From Coriobacteriaceae bacterium (GTDB lineage Bacteria; Actinomycetota; Coriobacteriia; Coriobacteriales; Coriobacteriaceae): a stretch of 64,000 bases of DNA. The notes below the pieces were generated by a model. It was not told the origin of the DNA and ran no database searches. It was given only the letters and a program-made list of their open reading frames with translations. A program made the position numbers and the translations under genes. The DNA lies in NCBI GenBank assembly GCA_025757745.1, contig CP107217.1, positions 558,001-622,000 of the forward strand. Reading direction: 5' to 3'. Below, in pieces: positions 33,857 through 40,911 of this stretch (position 1 is its first letter; the number at the start of each line of letters is the position of its first letter).

Positions 33857-34641
33857 TGCTTCCCTTCAAATCCGATCTTTACGATCTGCATGTCCATTAT
33901 CCGGTCGCCAATTTTGGCAAGAAAGCGGAACAGACCGCTGACCGACGGGTCTTTCAGGTCGTGGTAGCCCAACATATACCCCCGGCTGGAAATACGCATA
34001 TTCTCGCCCCACGGCGCAAGCTCACGCTCCGCGTCTGAAACGGCGAAGTATGCGCCCGCATCCTTGATTTCCGCATCTTTCAGCCACGTCTTCAGCATCA
34101 GTTTCACCGCCTTTTCGTTGGCAGCGTCAAAGACAAGCACGCTGCCCGGAAAGGCGTCTGCCATGGCCTGTGCCAGTGTCATCACCTGGTCTTTCAGAAA
34201 ATAGTAGAACACGCCGGACGCAAAGAACAACGCACCGCCGGAGGCGTCGATTCTTTCAAACCACGACGGATAGTTCAGGTCACAGGGAATGTTCGCTTCC
34301 CGCTCTCTGGCGGGAAGAAGCTCATTCCGGATTGCGATAACATCCGGAAAGTCCAGATTGTAGATCCTGCATTTGCCGTTGTCACAGGCGCGGCCAGTGC
34401 AGTCCAACCCGCAGCCCAGATTGACCACCGCTGCCGTGGGGTGCGTTTTCAGATAGTGTCGCACCTCATAGGCAAGGTCGTTCTGCCGCATGGCGACCTC
34501 AAGCGCGCCGAAGCGTTGCAGCAGGCTGGAGGACTTTTGCTCCAAGGCGGAAAAATCATAATCCAACGCGCTAACAAGTTGCCGTGCCGCCTCATCCTGG
34601 TACAAACTTGGGTACAGCTCTGAGCATTTTTTTTCGCGCAT
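33853..34641 (-). CDS. LCM/TcmP-type SAM methyltransferase, N-terminus frameshifted
   Basis: 262 residues as read from ATG 34641. VVNLGCGLDCTGRACDNGKC (SAM loop), YNLDFPDVIAIRNELLP and FASGVFYYFLKDQVMTLA are typical of leucine-carboxyl-methyltransferase/TcmP-like O-methyltransferases. ATG 34641 lacks a ribosome-binding site. Upstream, a frame from GTG 34696 (AGGAGG 6 nt before) encodes RYKIEKNTVQETLIILLYAR, the expected N-terminus. It joins the main frame only if one A of the A8 run at 34627-34634 is skipped. So the gene is frameshifted or uses slippage. Confidence 0.75.
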   Translation of the reverse strand: MREKKCSELYPSLYQDEAARQLVSALDYDFSALEQKSSSLLQRFGALEVAMRQNDLAYEVRHYLKTHPTAAVVNLGCGLDCTGRACDNGKCRIYNLDFPDVIAIRNELLPAREREANIPCDLNYPSWFERIDASGGALFFASGVFYYFLKDQVMTLAQAMADAFPGSVLVFDAANEKAVKLMLKTWLKDAEIKDAGAYFAVSDAERELAPWGENMRISSRGYMLGYHDLKDPSVSGLFRFLAKIGDRIMDMQIVKIGFEGKQ

Positions 34642-34753
34642 ACAGCAGAATGATCAGCGTCTCCTGCACCGTGTTCTTTTCAATTTTATAGCGCACAGTC
34701 ATCCTCCTGTATCACCCCACACCCTAAGGTGCTCGTCCGCAAGCAGCGCCTTC

Positions 34754-35371
34754 TCAGTGTTGATGGTGTTTTCTCCCCGTCACACACAGCCAGCTTTTCG
34801 TCTTATGAATCTGGATGTCATTAAATCCGGCCTGCTCCAAATATGCCTTCAGCTCGGTATCTTTATAGATGGTCATGCCGCCAATGATATCCGTCCACTT
34901 TTTGTCTTTGTTTGTATCCCCGTTGCTTTCATTGCAGATCAGGAACGTCCCGCCGGGCTTCAGCACCCGGTAGACTTCCTGAAAGCACTTCGGCAGATCC
35001 TGCCAGAAATAGACCGTTTCGAAGGCTGTGACCACATCAAAGGACGCATCCGTAAAACCCATTTGTGCCACACTGCCCTGACATACGGTGCAGCGTCCGT
35101 CCCGAATGGCGCGCTGATTCAGCTTTCGGGCCTTCTCCACGCTGATTTCGGAATAATCAATGCCCTCGACAATCCCTTGTGGGCAGTTCTTCAGCAATCT
35201 CTTGATGTTTGCCCCGCCGCCGCAGCCGCAGTCCAGCACTTTGGTATCCGGTGAGAGATGCAGGAATTTAAGTCCCCATGTTGCCACAGGTGCATGCCCA
35301 AGATTCATCATGGAAACCATGATTCTGCCACCAAGGCCTACAGGCTTGCGGGTATTTTCGAAGAATGACAT
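34754..35371 (-). CDS. Class I SAM-dependent methyltransferase
   Basis: 205 residues. Motif I is VLDCGCGGGANIKRLLKN; acidic motif II is VEGIDYSEISVEKARKL; DASFDVVTAFETVYFW (motif post-II) and LKPGGTFLICNE (motif III) follow. It resembles small-molecule methyltransferases of the UbiE/Methyltransf_11 type. Substrate unknown. Part of a minus-strand run of methyltransferases with short spacers. Confidence 0.88.
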   Translation of the reverse strand: MSFFENTRKPVGLGGRIMVSMMNLGHAPVATWGLKFLHLSPDTKVLDCGCGGGANIKRLLKNCPQGIVEGIDYSEISVEKARKLNQRAIRDGRCTVCQGSVAQMGFTDASFDVVTAFETVYFWQDLPKCFQEVYRVLKPGGTFLICNESNGDTNKDKKWTDIIGGMTIYKDTELKAYLEQAGFNDIQIHKTKSWLCVTGRKHHQH

Positions 35372-35378
35372 TTTTGCG

Positions 35379-35690
35379 TCACTCCTTTTCCAGAGTGATG
35401 ATTTTATTGGAAATGTTCCGCACGGCAGGCAGCTTGCCTAGCAGCTTATAGATCGGTGAAAACGCCGCCATGCCCTCCGTCAGGCGATCCAGCACAATGG
35501 TGCGGGCAATAACTCCGCTGTACATGGCGGCATCCTTGTCGGCAAGGGAAAAATCGTAGTCCAGCTTCTCAATGATTCCCGCCGCTTTCGCATCGTGAAT
35601 GGCGCCGCGTCCCCGACTCTCTTTTGCTCTTGCATAAACGGTTTGCAGCATGGTCTCCGGCACGCCGGAGAGCCTGATCTTTTCTTTCAT
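35379..35690 (-). CDS. LCM-type methyltransferase with in-frame internal deletion
   Basis: 103 residues. The N-terminus (MLQTVYARAKESRG, DAKAAGIIEKLDYDFSLADK, GVIARTIVLDRL) is that of an LCM/TcmP-like enzyme of about 270 residues. The last ~30 (LTEGMAAFSPIYKLLGKLPA, ISNKIITLEK) are its usual C-terminus. The whole SAM-binding core is gone, but the frame is preserved, so the product cannot be a methyltransferase. This is the second such deletion in the operon. Confidence 0.55.
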   Translation of the reverse strand: MKEKIRLSGVPETMLQTVYARAKESRGRGAIHDAKAAGIIEKLDYDFSLADKDAAMYSGVIARTIVLDRLTEGMAAFSPIYKLLGKLPAVRNISNKIITLEKE

Positions 35691-35691
35691 G

Positions 35692-36309
35692 TCATAGTTC
35701 CTTTGATTTCACGCACTCTGCGTAAGCCAACGGGAACGAGGCTTTCAGCACGGTGCTTTTCTGTACCGTCCAGCCGTTTTCCCGCAGAAATGCCAGATAT
35801 TCTTCGCTCGTCCACTTGCTGTGCAGCGGAAAGCCCGCCAATTTCATGAAAAATGCTTTGACCTTTCCGAAGATAGCGTTATCCGCATGGGTGAAGGTCG
35901 GCGCAACCAGAACGCCGCCGTCCCTCAGCACGCGACGAATTTCAGAGAGAGCTTTCTTTGGCTCCGGCACGATGTGCAGGGCATTGGCCACAATGATCAC
36001 GTCAAAGCTACCATCCGCATAGGGGAGGTGAAACATATCCTGCACGGAGAAATGCAGCTTGGCGGATCGGTTGCATCGCCGCGCTTCCGCGATCATCTCC
36101 GGCGATGCGTCCGTAGCCTCGATATGATTGGCGCTGCTCACGATATTTTTAGCGATCGAGCCTGTGCCGGTGGCCAACTCCAGCACCGATTTGTGCTGTA
36201 CCACAGGGCGCAGCAGCTCGTACAGCCGCTCGTAAGCCGCTGCGTCCTTGCGCATGAAGCAGTCGTACCGCCCGGCGTTTTTATCCCAAAAATCTTGACT
36301 GTTTCTCAT
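35692..36309 (-). CDS. Class I SAM-dependent methyltransferase, first gene of operon
   Basis: 205 residues. Motif I is VLELATGTGSIAKNIVS, motif II is IEATDASPEMIAEARR, followed by DGSFDVIIVANALHIVPEPK and LRDGGVLVAPTF. Methyltransf_11/UbiE type. The upstream 36310-36365 contains paired GTTA/TAAC and AACTC/GAGTT segments that could be an operator, but no regulator gene accompanies the operon. Low-GC codon use relative to the host points to import from Clostridia-type bacteria. Confidence 0.88.
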   Translation of the reverse strand: MRNSQDFWDKNAGRYDCFMRKDAAAYERLYELLRPVVQHKSVLELATGTGSIAKNIVSSANHIEATDASPEMIAEARRCNRSAKLHFSVQDMFHLPYADGSFDVIIVANALHIVPEPKKALSEIRRVLRDGGVLVAPTFTHADNAIFGKVKAFFMKLAGFPLHSKWTSEEYLAFLRENGWTVQKSTVLKASFPLAYAECVKSKEL

Positions 36310-36464
36310 GATTTCATCCTCACAACGACATGTTAACTCTTTCTAACTCATCTGACTCGAGTTGTCTGCCAACATTTTTGGGATAATTAATGACGCTCCC
36401 CGGTAATAATTTGCAGAGTCAGATTACCGATTACGTTCTTCTCCCTATGCTTTCTCAAACCCTA

Positions 36465-36680
36465 TGTCGGAAAGCTGTACCAGAAGGGGTCGACTTCGTC
36501 GCGAGGGGGGTCGGAGCCCGTCTACATACAGGTGAGCGACGACGTCAGCGCCGATTCGACGCTCGAGAGGGAGCTCGCGTCGCTTCTGTCAATCAGGGAT
36601 GCGTTCCCGAAGGCGCTCATTGCCCGTACGAGACATAGGCCCTATATCCGGAGGGTGTGTTCGTTGAATCGATCTGCTGG
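36465..36680 (+). pseudogene. AAA ATPase (DUF4143-type) C-terminal relic
   Basis: GKLYQKG followed by frame slips, then EPVYIQVSDDVSADSTLERE and SIRDAFPKALIARTRH: the C-terminal nuclease-like part of a DUF4143 ATPase, closely related to the relic at 24.45 kb. It sits at the right edge of the imported operon, so that island may have landed inside one ATPase gene (N-terminal relic at 31.1 kb on its left). Confidence 0.6.
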
Positions 36681-36685
36681 CTCCA

Positions 36686-36868
36686 ATGAAGCTGTGCCCC
36701 GGCGACGTGGTCAACATCGCCCCGGGTGTGAAACATTGGCACGGAGCCGCTCCCGACAGCTGGTTCTCCCATCTCGCGCTGGAGGTTCCGGGCGAAGAGG
36801 CCTCCAACGAGTGGCTGGGGCCTGTGGACGACGAGGAATATCTCAAAGCGACTAACAAGGAGGCTTAA
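36686..36868 (+). pseudogene. Cupin C-terminal fragment
   Basis: MKLCPGDVVNIAPGVKHWHG then WFSHLALEVPGEEASNEWLG is the second half of a small cupin of the type paired with carboxymuconolactone-decarboxylase-like proteins (metal ligands His in KHWHG). The first cupin motif is missing and there is no own promoter. It ends convergent with the SIR2 operon, overlapping it by 17 nt. Confidence 0.65.
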
Positions 36869-37715
36869 ATACCTTCGCCGTCCGCGCCGCCGAGAGCAGG
36901 GCGCCCAAATCGGCCTGGATCGCCTCCGCCTTGCTTCCAAGCTGCAACGGAGCCGAGTCGCCCGAGATGTTTACGCTCAAAAGGTGCGCATCCGGCAGCT
37001 TCGCGGCCATGCTCCAGAACGGGAGCGTGATGATGCCGGGGGTCATCTCGCCCACGCCGAGCTCCAGCAACAGCACGCGGCGATCGCTGCGCTCGCGCAC
37101 GAAGCGCTCGTATCGTCCGAGGCTCTCGCGCCAGGCCGCACCCTGCAGAAACGTGTCATCGCGCACCCACGGCACAAGCTGCCAGCCGCAATGCGGGCAT
37201 CGGGGGATATCCTCGCTGAGGACCTCGAACCCCGCCATGCCCGCGAGCATGCGTTCGACGTAGGGGCTCGCGTCGAAGAGCTCGTCGCAACATGGCTGCT
37301 TGCATTGAAGGTGCGCGAAGCTTCCCTGATAGTTGCAGGTTCTCTCGTCGGGAAACGTCTTCTCGACCTGGGTGTCCACATTGGTGCTCAGGATGAAGTA
37401 GTCCTTATGGCCGATGAGGGACCGTAGGTCGAGATAGGGCTGCGAGGTCGGCTCGCGCAGCATGAAATCGATATATCGCGCGTAGTAGGCCCATTGCTGC
37501 TCGAGGCTGGGGTAGAGGTGGTAAAAGCCGTCAAAAAGACTCTTGAAGCCAAAGGCTTGCTGCCAGTCCGTCATTCCGGCGCGCGCCATGCCCGCGCGGT
37601 TGTAATGGTTGAATCCGGCGGCGCTCGACATGCCCGAGCCGATGCCAACGATGATGACGTCGGCATCGTCGATAAGGCTTCGAAGCCTATACGCTTCCCT
37701 CTCTAGAGACGGCAT
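36852..37715 (-). CDS. SIR2 family protein, SirTM-like, third gene of operon
   Basis: 287 residues. NAD-binding GIGSGMSSAAG (24-34), STNVDTQ (110-116, Asn112 and Asp114) and a zinc ribbon (Cys138, Cys142/143, Cys173, Cys176). At the place of the catalytic His of ordinary sirtuins the sequence is NYQGS, i.e. Gln130. Gln at this position is a mark of class M sirtuins, which ADP-ribosylate lipoylated GcvH-L in streptococci and staphylococci. ELGVGEMTPG near the C-terminus closes the NAD site. The macrodomain, GcvH-L and LplA2 partners are not in the window. It overlaps the preceding gene by 13 nt. Confidence 0.8.
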   Translation of the reverse strand: MPSLEREAYRLRSLIDDADVIIVGIGSGMSSAAGFNHYNRAGMARAGMTDWQQAFGFKSLFDGFYHLYPSLEQQWAYYARYIDFMLREPTSQPYLDLRSLIGHKDYFILSTNVDTQVEKTFPDERTCNYQGSFAHLQCKQPCCDELFDASPYVERMLAGMAGFEVLSEDIPRCPHCGWQLVPWVRDDTFLQGAAWRESLGRYERFVRERSDRRVLLLELGVGEMTPGIITLPFWSMAAKLPDAHLLSVNISGDSAPLQLGSKAEAIQADLGALLSAARTAKVFKPPC

Positions 37716-38401
37716 TGGGCAATCTCCTCGAAAGCCGGGGTCATATCGCCGTCAACGAGAATCGTCTCGCACGAGGCGTCGGGCGCCATGGCCTGGCTGT
37801 AATTGAACACGATGTAGGTGACGTGCTCGCAGGCGTTCGCAATCTGGGCGAGCATGCGCTTTATGACGCCGTTGCGCAGTCCCACGCCAAGTTCGAGGAT
37901 GGCGACCCTGCCGTTGCGATGGGCTTGCACAAGGCGCTCGAGTTCCTCGAGCTGGGCCATGGCGAGGTCGTCTGGATGGGCGAGGCGCCGCTCGTCGACC
38001 GACGTGCGCGTGCTCCCCTCCGTCTCGAGCACGCGGTTCTCGTTGAATCCAGCGCGCGCGAAGTGCCCGTCGATGTTGCACGTGATCACGAAGGTGTCGG
38101 CGTGCTCCGTAAGACGCCGCAGCCCGTTCATGAGCGGGCTGGGCTCATATTCGAGATATTCCTTTTGATGAAACCACTCGGCCCATCGGCGTCGCACGCT
38201 GGCATCCGGGGAGGCAAGCCCCTGCAGTATGCAGCCGATGCCGTCTGCCTGGGCGAGGTCCCCGTACGCCTCTTGGAAATGAGCATCGGCGCAGAAAAGG
38301 TTGAGCCCCTCCGCCATGTCGAGTCCGTTGCTAGCGCCGATGATGACAAGATCCGCTTCGGCTAACGCCCTGCCTATGCGAACTGCTTTCGCCGTCTCCA
38401 T
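37703..38401 (-). CDS. Degenerate SIR2 paralogue without zinc ribbon, second gene of operon
   Basis: 232 residues, same fold pattern as its neighbours: IIGASNGLDMAEGLN (NAD loop), ITCNIDGHF (Asn109, Asp111) and ILELGVGLRNGVIKRM. But there are no Cys pairs where the zinc ribbon should be, and the catalytic position reads ETEGS (Glu128). It may be a regulatory or non-catalytic partner of the flanking paralogues. Gap to the upstream gene is 3 nt, so translation is coupled. Confidence 0.7.
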   Translation of the reverse strand: METAKAVRIGRALAEADLVIIGASNGLDMAEGLNLFCADAHFQEAYGDLAQADGIGCILQGLASPDASVRRRWAEWFHQKEYLEYEPSPLMNGLRRLTEHADTFVITCNIDGHFARAGFNENRVLETEGSTRTSVDERRLAHPDDLAMAQLEELERLVQAHRNGRVAILELGVGLRNGVIKRMLAQIANACEHVTYIVFNYSQAMAPDASCETILVDGDMTPAFEEIAQCRL

Positions 38402-38404
38402 GCG

Positions 38405-39370
38405 CTACCTCCCCAGCGTCTTGCGTACGTCGGCGAGCACGTCGGCGATGTCGGCGCGAACGGCGAGCCCCCGATCCTCGATCGCGCGGGGGAGAAACTG
38501 CGTCTTGTTGTTTACGGCGATGTAGCTGGCCTGCGGTAACTGCGCCGTGAGGGCCCAGAACGGCTCCTGGATAAACGCGGGCGTCATGCGGCCCACACCC
38601 AGCTCGAGGAAGAGGATCCTCTGCCGTGCGTGCGCGTCGAGCCAGTCGGACACCTTGCGGTACTGCTCCTCGTAGAGTTCGCCCTGCAGGAAGTTGCCGT
38701 AGCCGCGAACCCAGGGGAACGCCTCTGTCCCGCAGTGCGGGCAGCGCGGCACGAGCTCTGTCGGAACCTCCAGACCGTCTCCCATGGCCTCTACCATGTG
38801 GGAGACCGGCTCGACCGCGTTCCACACCTCGTCGGTGCAACAGTGGGAGCACTGAAAGAAGCGGTGGTCGCCTTGGATCTCTGCCACTTTCTCCCAGGGA
38901 TAGAGCTTCACAAACTGCGTGTCCTGGTTGGTGGTGAGCACGAAGAAATCCTTCTCGGCGAGAATGGCGTCGAGGTCCTTGTAGGGCTTGCGCAGCGGGG
39001 CGTTGAGCGTGGTGTCGAGGAAGGTGGCGAGGTATCCCCAGCGCGCCTCGGCGGTGGGCCAGCGGTAGAACGACCCCTCGAAAGCGCCCTTGAAACCGTA
39101 GTGCTCGGCGAATTTGCCGAAATGCCTGCGATAGGTTGCGTTGTCCTCGTAATAGAAGTCGCCGCCGCCCGCTGCGGAGAGCCCAGAGGCCCCGCCCACC
39201 AGCACGCAATCGGCTTCCTCGATCATGCGGGCGAAGTCCTCGATTTGCTGGTCGTAGGGCTCGGGCTCGCGGTCACTCAGCTCATAGGGCGTGCCGCCGC
39301 TGCGGTAGGCGGCCTGGAGGGAAAACGATTGGTTGGTGAGCTCGATAACGAGCTGCTCGTACAGGGTCAC
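38405..39370 (-). CDS. SIR2 family protein, SirTM-like, first gene of operon
   Basis: 321 residues from GTG 39370 (AAGAAGG upstream; the open frame extends further but crosses the operator). NAD loop VGGASGLSAAGGG (58-70), TTNQDTQ (146-152), EIQGDHR with Gln166 at the catalytic His position, and a zinc ribbon (Cys174, Cys177/178, Cys210, Cys213). ELGVGRMTPA near 265 and VNNKTQF complete the NAD pocket. An N-terminal ~45-residue extension is not seen in the paralogues. Divergent from a TetR gene with an operator-like palindrome between them. Confidence 0.8.
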   Translation of the reverse strand: MTLYEQLVIELTNQSFSLQAAYRSGGTPYELSDREPEPYDQQIEDFARMIEEADCVLVGGASGLSAAGGGDFYYEDNATYRRHFGKFAEHYGFKGAFEGSFYRWPTAEARWGYLATFLDTTLNAPLRKPYKDLDAILAEKDFFVLTTNQDTQFVKLYPWEKVAEIQGDHRFFQCSHCCTDEVWNAVEPVSHMVEAMGDGLEVPTELVPRCPHCGTEAFPWVRGYGNFLQGELYEEQYRKVSDWLDAHARQRILFLELGVGRMTPAFIQEPFWALTAQLPQASYIAVNNKTQFLPRAIEDRGLAVRADIADVLADVRKTLGR

Positions 39371-39391
39371 TGGATACCTTCTTTCAGCTAT

Positions 39392-39409
39392 TATAAACAC
39401 GTGTCTATA
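39392..39409. promoter_or_regulatory. Operator-like palindrome between SIR2 operon and TetR gene
   Basis: TATAAACACGTGTCTATA pairs at 8 of 9 positions. It lies 22 nt before the first SIR2 start and 105 nt before the TetR start, a likely TetR binding site. Confidence 0.6.
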
Positions 39410-39513
39410 AAAAGTATCCATGTCGATTTGCTTAAGAGCAATGAACAGCTTCGGCCTGCTGTCGATAAACGAGCGTTTGCCGGGCATTGTCGAGCGTTGC
39501 AATTGGAGGGGTA

Positions 39514-40068
39514 ATGGAAGCGGGGAAGATCGATCGTCGCCGACGCTATACACTCTCGGTCATACGGGAGGCGTTCTTCGCGCTGCTGGCCGAGGTCGGC
39601 TTCGCGAAGATGACGGTAGCGGATATCTGCCGCCGCGCCGATATCAACCGTGGCACGTTCTATCTGCACTACGAGGACAAGTTCGCCCTGCTCGACGCGC
39701 TTATCGACGAGGCCTTGGCGGCGGTGCCGCCGCTCGAGGGAACGGAGGCGGGTGCCCTCTGCCAGCGTCCGCCGGCAAACGATGACTATTATCTGCTCTA
39801 CTCGGATGACGATGCGTACGCCCGGGTGGCACAGCGCGTCGTCGAGCGCGGCGCCGAGCAGATGGTTCCCTCGATCATGGAGGAGACTGGGCTTTCGCGC
39901 GAGGACGCCTATCTGCTCTTCGTCCACAACGTCCAGGGAAATCTCGCGGTCAACCGCCTACTTGGTTGGAGGCGGGGACCCGAGTTCGCTCACGCCCAGG
40001 AGCTGCTCAGTGCCTATTCCGAAGGAGGCATGCGGGCGGTATCGGCTCGCCACGATCCCCGTAGTTGA
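39514..40068 (+). CDS. TetR family regulator of the SIR2 operon
   Basis: 184 residues from ATG 39514 (GGAGGGG). N-terminal HTH is at about 12-58: IREAFFALLAEVGFAKMTVA, DICRRADINRGTFYLHYEDK. The ligand domain (about 70-180) is rich in acidic residues and unlike well-known TetRs. Divergent placement and the palindrome at 39392-39409 point to control of the three SIR2 genes, probably in response to a metabolite or stress. Ligand unknown. Confidence 0.85.
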   Translation: MEAGKIDRRRRYTLSVIREAFFALLAEVGFAKMTVADICRRADINRGTFYLHYEDKFALLDALIDEALAAVPPLEGTEAGALCQRPPANDDYYLLYSDDDAYARVAQRVVERGAEQMVPSIMEETGLSREDAYLLFVHNVQGNLAVNRLLGWRRGPEFAHAQELLSAYSEGGMRAVSARHDPRS

Positions 40069-40272
40069 TCTTGACAGCGTGCCATTTCAGGCAGGCGACG
40101 TTGCTATGGCCCCTCTTTGGTTTTCGATGTTGTATAAGGCAATCGCAATCGCCTTGAGCTTCTTTAGGGAACTTGAGCAAGAGATATGGCCTGCTGGCGA
40201 TTGATTAACCCCATTTGTTTTGGTTACAAGAAAAAATGCTGCGCGCCTGCAGTATGAAGGAGAGGGAATCCT

Positions 40273-40803
40273 ATGAATATCGTTGTATTGAGCGGCAGCC
40301 CGCGTAAGGGCGCCAATACCGATACCATGGTCGAGGCGTTTGCCGAGACCGCGCGTGAGGGCGGCAATACGGTCGAGGTCGTCCGCGTTGCCAGCAAGAA
40401 GATCGCCGGCTGCTTGGGATGCCAGTACTGCTTCGCCCATGAGGGCGTCTGCGTGCAGAAGGATGACATGGCCAACGTGATTGAGTCGCTGAAAGACGCC
40501 GACATGGTCGTCTTCGCTTCGCCTATCTACTGGTTTGATATCACCGCACAGGAGAAGGCTGTCATCGACCGCCTGTACGCCTTCGGTGCTACGGGCTTCC
40601 CGTTCACCAAGACGGCCCTTTTACTCGATAGCCACAGCGAGGGCGTCTATGATGCGGCGATCGCTATGTACAAGTCAACCTGCGCGTACTGCGAGTGGGA
40701 GGACCAGGGCATTGTCACCATTAGCGGCATGACCGAGCGCGACAGCATGGCCTCCTCGCCCAAGTTGGAAGAGGTGCGCGAGCTCGCCCGCAAGCTCGCC
40801 TAA
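40273..40803 (+). CDS. Flavodoxin-like NADPH-dependent FMN reductase family protein
   Basis: 176 residues. The flavodoxin-like FMN loop LSGSPRKGANTDTM is at residues 6-19. CLGCQYCFAHEGVCVQKDDM carries three Cys plus a further one, as in iron-sulphur flavoproteins of the IsF type, though the compact CX2CX2C spacing is not exact. FASPIYWFDITAQEKAVIDR is the usual second FMN-contact loop. Likely reduces quinones, nitro compounds or metals. Clear GGAG upstream (40261-40265). The 204-bp gap before it holds no gene. Confidence 0.88.
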   Translation: MNIVVLSGSPRKGANTDTMVEAFAETAREGGNTVEVVRVASKKIAGCLGCQYCFAHEGVCVQKDDMANVIESLKDADMVVFASPIYWFDITAQEKAVIDRLYAFGATGFPFTKTALLLDSHSEGVYDAAIAMYKSTCAYCEWEDQGIVTISGMTERDSMASSPKLEEVRELARKLA

Positions 40804-40816
40804 GGACAAGAGGAGC

Positions 40817-40881
40817 GCATGGCAATCAGCACAAGCGGAAATGCTTGCTGCCCTTACCAAGAGGATTGCTGATTGCCATGC
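40817..40881 (+). terminator. 15-bp perfect hairpin with micro-ORF
   Basis: Arms 40817-40831 and 40867-40881 (GCATGGCAATCAGCA and complement) enclose 35 nt. There is no T-tract. The left arm contains an ATG behind AGGAGCGC that opens a 17-codon frame, MAISTSGNACCPYQEDC, ending in TGA within the right arm. It could simply be a terminator for the flavodoxin gene. Confidence 0.45.
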
Positions 40882-40911
40882 AACGATGCTCCCGCGGACA
40901 ATTCCGGTGTG

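Noticed and set aside
38331..39209. 292-codon minus-strand frame overlapping a SIR2 gene
   Set aside because: Arg/Gly-rich translation in the wrong frame; the SIR2 frame carries all conserved motifs.
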